Part shown: positions 1 to 5,434 of the stretch, in pieces
How positions within the stretch are numbered: the first letter of the stretch is position 1
How the letters are laid out: every line of letters begins with the position of its first letter
Notes under the pieces: generated by a model
Databases searched by the model: none
The model's input: the letters and a program-made list of their open reading frames with translations, nothing else
What the model was told of the DNA's origin: nothing
Position numbers and translations under genes: made by a program
NCBI GenBank assembly: GCA_018432645.1
Contig: JAHDSP010000163.1
Span: 1 to 6,128 of the forward strand
Reading direction: 5' to 3'
Length of the DNA stretch: 6,128 bases
Source: Bacteroidales bacterium
GTDB lineage: Bacteria > Bacteroidota > Bacteroidia > Bacteroidales > DTU049

Positions 1-1
1 A

Positions 2-1093
2 ATAATATCAGTTTTAGGTGCCGCCCTTGTTTTTATGATGTTTGTCCAAGGGGGACAATCATTAATATATTCATTAGGTAAAAAAGAACCACAATTAAGT
101 TTGATTTTAAATGCTATAGGTACTAGATGGGATCTATCTTTTACAACATTAGTTGTTTTTGGAGGTGCTATGTTTGCTGCTTTTCCACTATTTTATAGTA
201 CTAGTTTCGGTGGAGCTTACTGGCTGTGGATGTTGATATTGTTTACTTTTATTTTGCAGGCTGTGTCATATGAGTTTAGAAATAAAGCTCGCAACTTTTT
301 AGGTGCTAAAACTTATGAATGGTTTTTATTTTTAAATGGTCTGATAGGTACTATCTCTTTAGGTGTAGCAGTAGGCACTTTTTTCACTGGTGGTAATTTT
401 GTTCATAATGATATGAATTTCGTTAGCTGGACTACAAATTGGCATGGATTAGAAGCTTTCGCTAATATTAAAAATTTATTATTAGGTTTTTCTGTATTCT
501 TTTTAGCTAGAATATTGGCAATTTTATTCCTAATGAATCGTGTAGATGATGAGCAACTTTATGTAAAATCAAAAAAACAATTACTAATAAATGCGGCCAT
601 CTTTTTGGTATTTTTCTTGTCATTTATCTTTGCTATTCTACTAGGTAATGGCTATGCCGTAGATCCTACAACTCGATTAGTATATTTAGAGAAATATAAA
701 TACTTTAATAATTTTATCGAGTTACCATGGTTAGGTATTTTATTTTTAATTGGCGTAGTATTAGTATTATTGGGAATAGCTACACCATATTTGAAAAATA
801 AAAAATTAGAAACTAAAGGTATCTGGTTTGCTGGCTTTGGAACATTTTTTACTGTGCTTGCACTATTTCTCTGTGTAGGTTATAATAATACAGTTTTCTA
901 TCCTTCATTAGTAGATATGCAGTCTAGTCTGACGATACACAACGCTTCGTCGAGCAGATATACATTGATAGTGATGTCTTATGTATCGCTGCTTGTACCT
1001 TTCGTAGCTGCATATATTATCTATACTTGGAGCAAACTTTTAAAGAAAAAGTTCACTGCAGATGAAATATCTGAAAGTGATACAGCATATTAA
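2..1093 (+). CDS. cydB: Cytochrome bd ubiquinol oxidase subunit II, 5' end outside window
   Basis: Subunit II of the cytochrome bd quinol oxidase, an inner-membrane enzyme that reduces O2 to water using quinol and is typically used at low oxygen. The frame is already open at base 2 and reads 363 residues to a TAA stop. The ATG pair at 35-40 is internal, because the 11 residues before it continue a membrane helix (ISVLGAALVF) typical of Bacteroidetes CydB. Recognisable blocks are FVQGGQSL, the run TTLVVFGGAMFAAFPLFYST, then SFGGAYW and QAVSYEFRNK; roughly eight hydrophobic segments follow through to a basic, polar C-terminus. By comparison with the family only about 10-25 N-terminal residues are missing. 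The partner cydA would be expected just upstream. A 36-codon membrane-peptide gene follows 21 bp after the stop, probably in the same transcript. The family assignment is firm. Confidence 0.96.
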   Translation: MISVLGAALVFMMFVQGGQSLIYSLGKKEPQLSLILNAIGTRWDLSFTTLVVFGGAMFAAFPLFYSTSFGGAYWLWMLILFTFILQAVSYEFRNKARNFLGAKTYEWFLFLNGLIGTISLGVAVGTFFTGGNFVHNDMNFVSWTTNWHGLEAFANIKNLLLGFSVFFLARILAILFLMNRVDDEQLYVKSKKQLLINAAIFLVFFLSFIFAILLGNGYAVDPTTRLVYLEKYKYFNNFIELPWLGILFLIGVVLVLLGIATPYLKNKKLETKGIWFAGFGTFFTVLALFLCVGYNNTVFYPSLVDMQSSLTIHNASSSRYTLIVMSYVSLLVPFVAAYIIYTWSKLLKKKFTADEISESDTAY

Positions 1094-1114
1094 ATTTTAA
1101 AAGGTTTATATATT

Positions 1115-1225
1115 ATGTATTGGAGAGAAATTTTATGGCTTATTTCGTGGCCGCTGATGATATGGGTAATGTATGTAGTCATTACTAGTGCTATTAAAAA
1201 ATATGAGAGCAAATTTAACGACTAA
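1115..1225 (+). CDS. CydX-like 36-aa single-helix membrane peptide
   Basis: A short gene from ATG at 1115 to TAA at 1223-1225. The peptide begins MYWREILWLISWPLMIW, continues hydrophobic to about residue 26, and ends in a charged tail (KKYESKFND). That makes one transmembrane helix with four tryptophans near its start. It lies 21 bp after cydB on the same strand, and a stable stem follows it by 18 bp, so it looks like the last gene of the cyd operon. In proteobacteria the small proteins CydX and CydS/CydH bind the bd oxidase and stabilise its haems. CydX is of similar size, also Trp-rich at its N-terminus, and also encoded right after cydB. Sequence identity to E. coli CydX is not obvious, so the role is inferred from position and shape. 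An AAAAGG at about 1098-1103 is at most a weak ribosome site. Chance cannot be fully excluded at this length. Confidence 0.7.
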   Translation: MYWREILWLISWPLMIWVMYVVITSAIKKYESKFND

Positions 1226-1590
1226 AGATAAAAACTATTAGAAATAGGTATAAGTAATACTAAATTATTACTTATATCTATCTATTATTAAAGGTTTTAA
1301 AGAATTATGTATTTAATGTTTAAATTAAGTAATGATATTTGATTAATAATTTTTAAATACTTAAAACATTTATTAATCGATATTATTTAGAAATTATTTT
1401 TGAAAATTTAATTTTTATTAATTTTCTTTATAAGCTATAATTGGAAAAGTATTTATTGTGATTTATTTGAATTTATATATCATTATTTAATTTAAACATT
1501 TTTTTAAAAAATATATTATCTAAATTTTTATTACATAAATTAAAATTTTTCGAAAATATATTATAAAATGTAAGTTAAATTAGGAAAATT
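1226..1590. other. Gene-free AT-rich stretch between convergent units
   Basis: About 365 bp separate the end of the cyd operon from the terminator of the ribosomal operon. It is almost entirely A and T, with frequent stops in all frames, and I see no credible gene, tRNA or promoter with a full TAnnTTTG element. It contains the 1244-1281 stem and a second, imperfect inverted repeat at about 1335-1385. The core arms of that repeat (1341-1349 and 1370-1378) match perfectly, and a smaller TTTTAA/TTAAAA stem sits inside the loop. In DNA this AT-rich such repeats can arise by chance. Confidence 0.6.
1244..1281 (+). terminator. 16-bp stem-loop after the cyd operon
   Basis: Arms 1244-1259 and 1266-1281 pair over 16 positions, with one G-U wobble, around the 6-nt loop CTAAAT. 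It starts 18 bp after the stop codon of the small membrane-peptide gene. There is no clean T-run after it (TCTATTATTA follows), so it may be a weak terminator or a 3'-end stabilising stem rather than a standard intrinsic terminator. The stem is AT-rich but too long and too well matched to be likely chance. Confidence 0.6.
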
Positions 1591-1620
1591 AAAAAAAGGG
1601 ATCTTAAGATCCCTTTTTTT
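1591..1620. terminator. Perfect palindromic bidirectional terminator
   Basis: A perfect 30-bp palindrome. Seven A, then GGGATC, loop TTAA, GATCCC, then seven T. Read on either strand it gives a GC-containing stem ended by a U-run, the classic intrinsic terminator. It lies about 30 bp after the rplI stop on the minus strand, so its main job is to end the rpsF-rpsR-rplI transcript. It can also stop read-through coming from the cyd side. Confidence 0.92.
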
Positions 1621-1651
1621 ATTGATTAAATTTAGTATTTATAAATGGATT

Positions 1652-2185
1652 TTATTCTTGTTTATCTTCTGGTTGTTGGTTATTTATTTCAGCAGTAGGC
1701 TCATCACTAATTTCAGCAGTAGGCTCATCGCTAACAACTTCAAATTCAAACTCAGCATAAATGTCTCTGTAGATATGAGCTTTTGCTTTGTAAATACCTA
1801 TCTGTTTAATATGTTCATCGGGAATAGAAATGGTTTTGCGATCTACTTCGAATTTATATTGATCTAGAATAGCATCTGCTATCATTGCAGTAGTTACACT
1901 ACCGTAAATTCTACCAGTATTTTGAGCTACTTTAGTTTTTACAATTAACCTTACTTGATTTAATTTTTCAGCGAGAGCTTTAGCGTCTGCTAATGTTTTT
2001 TCTTCTTTAGCACTTCTCTGCTTTTTAATCTCTTGATACATTTTTTTATTTGATGTAGTAGCAGGTATAGCGTATCCTTTAGGGATCAAAAAATTGCGAG
2101 CATACCCAGCTTTTACTTTTACTGTATCATATTTATAACCCACCTTTGGGACATCTTCTTTTAAAATTACTTCTACTAATGCCAT
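1652..2185 (-). CDS. rplI: 50S ribosomal protein bL9 with extended acidic tail
   Basis: Large-subunit protein bL9, which binds 23S rRNA near the L1 stalk and helps keep the reading frame. The N-terminal rRNA-binding domain is clear: VILKEDVPKVGYKYDTV, then GYARNFLIPKGYA, matching the L9 signature (residues about 16-43). A long lysine/glutamate helix follows (about 45-75), then the C-terminal domain, with GRIYGSVTTAMIADAI at about 91-106. The protein has 177 residues against about 150 for the family. The extra part is an acidic tail in which an eight-residue unit (EISDEPTA type) occurs twice in a row, ending QQPEDKQE. The ATG at 2185 gives the usual MALVEVILKEDV start. It is the last gene of the operon, 17 bp after rpsR, and is followed by a strong terminator. 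Confidence 0.97.
   Translation of the reverse strand: MALVEVILKEDVPKVGYKYDTVKVKAGYARNFLIPKGYAIPATTSNKKMYQEIKKQRSAKEEKTLADAKALAEKLNQVRLIVKTKVAQNTGRIYGSVTTAMIADAILDQYKFEVDRKTISIPDEHIKQIGIYKAKAHIYRDIYAEFEFEVVSDEPTAEISDEPTAEINNQQPEDKQE
1686..1733 (-). repeat. Two tandem 24-bp units in the rplI tail
   Basis: Units 1686-1709 and 1710-1733 are identical except for one base (A at 1706, G at 1730). Being 24 bp, the duplication keeps frame and adds eight residues to the disordered acidic C-terminus of bL9. The near-identity suggests a recent slippage event, and copy number may vary between strains. Confidence 0.9.
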
Positions 2186-2202
2186 GATTTTCTAATTTTT
2201 AT

Positions 2203-2469
2203 TTATTTTAATAAATCAGTTGTGAAAGGTAATAGCGCTAAATGTCTAGCTCTTTTAATAGCTTTAGCTACTTTTCTTTGATATTTAGCAGAGGTGCCAG
2301 TAAGCCTACGTGGCAAAATCTTACCTTGTTCATTAACAAATTTTATTAAGAAATCTGGATCTTTGTAATCCACATATTTAATTCTAGCTTTGCGAAAACG
2401 ACAATATTTTTTTACTCTTGTCTCTATATTAATTGGAGTTAAAAATTTAATTCCTGGATCTATAGCCAT
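2203..2469 (-). CDS. rpsR: 30S ribosomal protein bS18
   Basis: Small-subunit protein bS18, which binds the 16S rRNA platform as a pair with bS6. Family marks are [19 protein letters not shown] near the N-terminus, then [20 protein letters not shown] and [14 protein letters not shown] toward the end, very close to other Bacteroidetes bS18 proteins. I chose the ATG at 2469 ([12 protein letters not shown], 88 residues). The frame can be opened three codons earlier only by a TTG at 2478, which adds nothing conserved. The gene sits between rpsF (22 bp gap) and rplI (17 bp gap), the usual order. No Shine-Dalgarno site is visible, as is normal in this phylum. Confidence 0.97.
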   Translation of the reverse strand: MAIDPGIKFLTPINIETRVKKYCRFRKARIKYVDYKDPDFLIKFVNEQGKILPRRLTGTSAKYQRKVAKAIKRARHLALLPFTTDLLK

Positions 2470-2491
2470 AATGTTCAAATTTTTTTAAAAA

Positions 2492-2863
2492 TTATAATTC
2501 AATTTTATTTTTTTCTTTGCTTTTATTTTCAGCTTGTTGTTTTTTGCGTTTTTCATTCCACTCTACACCATATTTGTCTAGTTTAACAGTTAAATAACGC
2601 AAAACACGTTCATCACGCTTAAAATTAAGCTCTAACAATGATACTAGTTCTTTATTATCAGTTTCAAACTGGAATAAATAATAAAAACCAGTAGATTTTT
2701 TCTGTATTGGATAAGCTAATTTTCGCAATCCCCAGAATTCCTCATAAATATTTTGAGCACCATTTTGCTCTAATAATTCTTTGTACTTTTTTACCGTTTC
2801 CTTTGCCTGCTCTTCAGACAAAACGGGAGTTAAAATGAAAACGGTTTCATAATGATTCACCAT
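2492..2863 (-). CDS. rpsF: 30S ribosomal protein bS6
   Basis: Small-subunit protein bS6, partner of bS18 on the 30S platform. The 123-residue product starts MVNHYETVFILTPVLSEEQ and carries the typical core FWGLRKLAYPIQKKSTGFYYLFQF at about residues 43-66 and the RDERVLRYLTVKLDKYG segment at about 83-99. A lysine/glutamate-rich tail follows, a common and variable feature of bS6. It is the first gene of the leftward ribosomal operon. A well-formed promoter lies 27-58 bp upstream, so the leader is only about 20 nt. That leader is too short and AT-rich to hold the S6:S18 autoregulatory mRNA motif known from many bacteria. Confidence 0.97.
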   Translation of the reverse strand: MVNHYETVFILTPVLSEEQAKETVKKYKELLEQNGAQNIYEEFWGLRKLAYPIQKKSTGFYYLFQFETDNKELVSLLELNFKRDERVLRYLTVKLDKYGVEWNEKRKKQQAENKSKEKNKIEL

Positions 2864-2889
2864 AAATCTTTTTTTAAAATTTTAGTTTG

Positions 2890-2921
2890 CAAAATTAATA
2901 ATTTTTTTTAATTCACACAAA
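2890..2921 (-). promoter_or_regulatory. Bacteroidetes-type promoter for rpsF-rpsR-rplI
   Basis: On the minus strand the -33 element TTTG (plus-strand CAAA at 2918-2921) is followed after exactly 20 bp by the -7 element TAATTTTG (plus 2890-2897). This fits the primary-sigma consensus of Bacteroidetes, TTTG then 19-21 bp then TAnnTTTG. Transcription would start near 2883, about 20 nt before the rpsF ATG. Confidence 0.8.
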
Positions 2922-2944
2922 ATTAATATTAAAAATTTTTTTGC

Positions 2945-2960
2945 ATTTGTATAAACAAAT
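2945..2960. promoter_or_regulatory. Inverted repeat ATTTGT-N4-ACAAAT, possible operator
   Basis: A perfect inverted repeat with 6-bp arms and a 4-bp spacer (ATAA) in the divergent control region. The inner arms TTTGT-N4-ACAAA have the 5-4-5 geometry of Crp/Fnr-family sites, though the bases differ from the classic TTGAT-N4-ATCAA. It lies about 60 bp upstream of the predicted rpsF start and about 110-125 bp upstream of the predicted start for the flavodiiron gene. AT-rich DNA makes chance repeats likely, so this is only a candidate. Confidence 0.3.
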
Positions 2961-3057
2961 TGTTAATAAAATTTAAGTTAAATTCTAATTACCTGCAATT
3001 GGTGATAGTCAACATATAATAAATGTCATTAAATTATAATATTTTTGCATAACATTG

Positions 3058-3065
3058 TATCTTTG
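3058..3065 (+). promoter_or_regulatory. -7 element of the flavodiiron operon promoter
   Basis: TATCTTTG matches the Bacteroidetes -7 consensus TAnnTTTG and is followed by CA, as is common. The start point would lie near 3072, giving a leader of about 18 nt before the ATG at 3090. No TTTG is found at the usual 19-21 bp upstream; the nearest (3044-3047) is only 10 bp away. The -33 contact may therefore be weak or replaced by an activator. Confidence 0.7.
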
Positions 3066-3089
3066 CATTAGATAAAAATTTTAAAAATT

Positions 3090-4316
3090 ATGCAAAAAAC
3101 TAAGAAAATAGATGATAAGGTAATACCTATTAATAAAGATGTATGCTGGATAGGAGTATTAGATTATGATATTGTAACTTTTGATGTAGTGATGGAAACA
3201 CAGTATGGCACCACATACAATTCATATTTTATAAATGCTGAGATGCCTACCATCATAGAAACAACAAAAGAAACTTTTTGGGAAACATATTTGCAAAAAA
3301 TCAAACAAGTCATTGAGCCTGAAAAGATTAAATACATTGTACTCGATCATACAGAACCTGATCATAGTGGCAATTTAATGAATTTACTAAAATTAGCTCC
3401 AAATGCAACTGTGATAGGTAGTGCTAGTGCAATAAGAAATCTTAAAGATTTGTTTAACAGGGATTTCCCTAATATTATTGTCAAAGGTGGTGACACATTA
3501 GATTTAGGTAATAAAACATTAGAATTTATATCTGCTTCAAATCTGCATTGGCCAGATACTATCTATACATATTTGAAAGAAGATAGATTATTATTTACTT
3601 GCGATAGCTTTGGATGTCATTATGCAGATGAAAGAATGATAGACAATGAGGTTGGAAACTTCGACGATGCATTCAAATATTATTTTGATGTGATTTTAAA
3701 ACCGTTTAGCAAATTTATGCTACAAGCTATTGATAGAATAAAAAATTCAGAAATCAATGGAATACTTACAGGACATGGCCCCTTACTATTAAATAATTGG
3801 AAAAGATATGTCGATTGGTCAGCAAAATTATCACAAGAATTTTTAGTTACTAAAAAATATCATGATATTTTTATAGCTTATGTATCAGCATATGGGAAGA
3901 CAGGCACATTAGCAGAAGCAATAGCTGAAGGTGCTCGAGAAGAGGGGTTAGAAGTTGTGCTAAAAGATATAGAACATGTGAATTTAGGAGATTTAGATGA
4001 ATATTTGACAAGAGCTAAAGGGATAGCTATTGGCTCACCAGTAATTAATCAAAATATACTTTTACCAATTTATAAATTATTCGGAGCCATTAACCCTATT
4101 AGAGATAGAGGTAAATTTGTTTTGCCATTTGGATCTTTTGGGTGGAGTGGAGAAAATCAAAAATTAATTCCTAACATTGCAGCTGGACTGAAATTAAATG
4201 TTTTAGATGAAGCAATATTTACCAAATTTACACCTAGTGAACAAGATATTAAAAAAGCTAAAGAATTAGGGAAAAAATTAGCACAACTTGTTAAAGAAAA
4301 TACTGTAGAAGAATGA
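3090..4316 (+). CDS. Flavodiiron protein (A-type flavoprotein, FprA/ROO type)
   Basis: A cytoplasmic flavodiiron protein, which reduces O2 to water and/or NO to N2O at a diiron site fed by FMN; a way for anaerobes to scavenge oxygen or NO. The N-terminal metallo-beta-lactamase-like domain (about 1-250) carries all expected iron ligands: H87, E89, D91 and H92 in HTEPDHSG, H153 in NLHWPDT, D172 in CDSFGCHY, and H229 in TGHGP. The flavodoxin domain (about 258-400) has the FMN phosphate loop YVSAYGKTGTLAEAIAEG and a GSFGWSGE segment. The length of 408 is normal for the short class: no rubredoxin or flavin-reductase domain is fused, so electrons must come from a separate donor, probably rubredoxin. 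Substrate preference cannot be read from the sequence. A TATCTTTG promoter element lies just upstream, and the stop overlaps the next gene as ATGA, so the two are co-translated. Confidence 0.96.
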   Translation: MQKTKKIDDKVIPINKDVCWIGVLDYDIVTFDVVMETQYGTTYNSYFINAEMPTIIETTKETFWETYLQKIKQVIEPEKIKYIVLDHTEPDHSGNLMNLLKLAPNATVIGSASAIRNLKDLFNRDFPNIIVKGGDTLDLGNKTLEFISASNLHWPDTIYTYLKEDRLLFTCDSFGCHYADERMIDNEVGNFDDAFKYYFDVILKPFSKFMLQAIDRIKNSEINGILTGHGPLLLNNWKRYVDWSAKLSQEFLVTKKYHDIFIAYVSAYGKTGTLAEAIAEGAREEGLEVVLKDIEHVNLGDLDEYLTRAKGIAIGSPVINQNILLPIYKLFGAINPIRDRGKFVLPFGSFGWSGENQKLIPNIAAGLKLNVLDEAIFTKFTPSEQDIKKAKELGKKLAQLVKENTVEE

Positions 4317-4873
4317 AACGCTTATTTATAGCCATACCTTTAAAACTAAATAACCATGCTAAACAATCTATTTTAGAAATTCAAACTCAATTATCTCAGA
4401 ATAGTATAAAATGGGTATCATTTGATAATTTGCACCTGACATTGCAGTTTCTAGGAGATACAAATGAAAATGATATTGCGACAATCATGAATATATTAGA
4501 TATTTTACAAGAATATTTTACTAAATTTGAAGTTAAATTATCAGGATTATATACTTTTGGTAATAGAAATAATCCAAACGTATTGTGGACTAATTGGATA
4601 GATAATAATCAGGCAAAAAATTTAGCAAAATTATTAAATGAACAAATATCATTAAGAAATAATATAAAATCTGATGAAAAATTTATCCCACATTTGACAT
4701 TAGGACGAATAAAAAGGATTACTGATTTAAGTAAATTTAATGAAATAATATCTAATAATGCTAATCTATATTTAGGAAAATACACTATTGACGAAATTAT
4801 ACTTTTTGAGAGTAAATTAAAACCACATGGACCAGAATATTTTGCTTTACACAAAATCAAAGCTCATACATAA
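4313..4873 (+). CDS. thpR: RNA 2',3'-cyclic phosphodiesterase, 2H family
   Basis: A member of the 2H phosphoesterase superfamily (LigT/ThpR type), which opens 2',3'-cyclic phosphate RNA ends to 2'-phosphates; it was first described as a 2'-5' RNA ligase. Both catalytic motifs are present: HLTLQFLG with H41 and T43, and HLTLGRIK with H127 and T129. The N-terminal RLFIAIPL strand and the final ESKLKPHGPEYFAL segment (about 166-179) are also typical. The length of 186 residues is usual. The start ATG (4313-4315) overlaps the TGA stop of the flavodiiron gene in an ATGA junction, which implies translational coupling. The physiological substrate of these enzymes is poorly known, and nothing here links it mechanistically to the flavodiiron protein. 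Confidence 0.93.
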   Translation: MKRLFIAIPLKLNNHAKQSILEIQTQLSQNSIKWVSFDNLHLTLQFLGDTNENDIATIMNILDILQEYFTKFEVKLSGLYTFGNRNNPNVLWTNWIDNNQAKNLAKLLNEQISLRNNIKSDEKFIPHLTLGRIKRITDLSKFNEIISNNANLYLGKYTIDEIILFESKLKPHGPEYFALHKIKAHT

Positions 4874-4923
4874 ATTAAATTAGGTTAAGAATTTTTTAAT
4901 TACGGACATAAAATTTAAAAAAA

Positions 4924-5334
4924 ATGATAAAAACATATGAAATCAAACTTCCACCACATAAAAGAGGTTTTCATTTAATTACAAATAAAATACTAGAAGT
5001 AATAGAACCCTTACCAGAGACTGGTTTGCTAAACATATTTCTACGACATACCTCAGCAGCAATAATAATAAATGAAAATTACGATCCTGATGTCAGACGA
5101 GATATGGAAGTAATAAGTAATGAATTAGTACCAGAAGATTTGCCATTTATTACACATGATTTAGAAGGGGCAGATGACATGCCTGCACATTTCAAAAGTT
5201 CGATGTTTGGTGTTTCACTAACAATACCAATAGTAAGAGGAGAACTATCATTAGGTACATGGCAAGGAATATATTTATGCGAGTTTAGGACTAAAGCGTC
5301 GGCACGAGAAATAGTGGTAACGATAGTGGGTTAA
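4924..5334 (+). CDS. yjbQ: YjbQ family protein (UPF0047)
   Basis: A small, widely conserved soluble protein of the YjbQ/UPF0047 family, often annotated as a secondary thiamine-phosphate synthase because the E. coli member shows weak activity of that kind; its real role is unsettled. All family blocks are present in the 136 residues: FLRHTSAAIIINEN at about 39-52, HDLEGADDMPAHFKSSMFG at about 78-96, and LGTWQGIYLCEFR at about 110-122. The conserved histidines and acidic residues form the metal/ligand pocket in known structures. It starts 50 bp after the thpR stop with no clear promoter or terminator between, so it is probably part of the same operon. No TPP riboswitch fits in this gap, so there is no sign of control by thiamine. 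Confidence 0.94.
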   Translation: MIKTYEIKLPPHKRGFHLITNKILEVIEPLPETGLLNIFLRHTSAAIIINENYDPDVRRDMEVISNELVPEDLPFITHDLEGADDMPAHFKSSMFGVSLTIPIVRGELSLGTWQGIYLCEFRTKASAREIVVTIVG

Positions 5335-5410
5335 AGAGGTGTTGGAGTGGTGAGGAGGGATAATATTAATTTTTATGTTATTAAAATTCAAGTATATCTA
5401 AAATAATTTA
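5335..5410. other. Short spacer before the transposase promoter
   Basis: The first 28 bases (to about 5362) continue a G-rich, purine-rich run begun in the last codons of yjbQ, with repeated GG and GGG and no C on this strand. This stands out from the AT-rich surroundings. The rest is ordinary AT-rich DNA. The left end of the insertion sequence probably lies in this gap, but without the right end no terminal inverted repeat can be defined. Confidence 0.4.
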
Positions 5411-5418
5411 TATATTTG
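5411..5418 (+). promoter_or_regulatory. -7 element for the transposase gene
   Basis: TATATTTG fits the Bacteroidetes -7 consensus TAnnTTTG and is followed by CA. The start would be near 5425, only about 10 nt before the ATG at 5435. No TTTG is present at the usual -33 distance, so expression may be low. Confidence 0.5.
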
Positions 5419-5434
5419 CAAAAAAATTATTGTT

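Noticed and set aside
35..40. ATG-ATG as the start of cydB
   Set aside because: The frame is open to base 2 and the preceding residues match the first membrane helix of CydB, so these are internal methionines.
1686..1733. Direct repeats as a CRISPR array
   Set aside because: Only two adjacent units with no spacers, in frame inside the rplI coding region.
1622..1867. Open frame of 81 codons on the plus strand
   Set aside because: It lies opposite the 3' part of rplI, begins in the terminator-proximal region, and has no recognisable domain; it is a shadow of the ribosomal gene.
2470..2478. TTG start giving a three-residue longer bS18
   Set aside because: The ATG at 2469 gives the normal length and N-terminus; the extra residues are not conserved in the family.
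2864..2884. S6:S18-binding leader motif upstream of rpsF
   Set aside because: The predicted leader is about 20 nt, nearly all A and T, and lacks the CCG-containing loop of the known motif.
4609..4860. Open frame of 83 codons on the minus strand
   Set aside because: Fully antisense to the well-supported 2H phosphodiesterase gene, with no family features.
4874..4923. TPP riboswitch or separate promoter before yjbQ
   Set aside because: Only 50 bp of AT-rich sequence, too short for a riboswitch and without a TAnnTTTG element.
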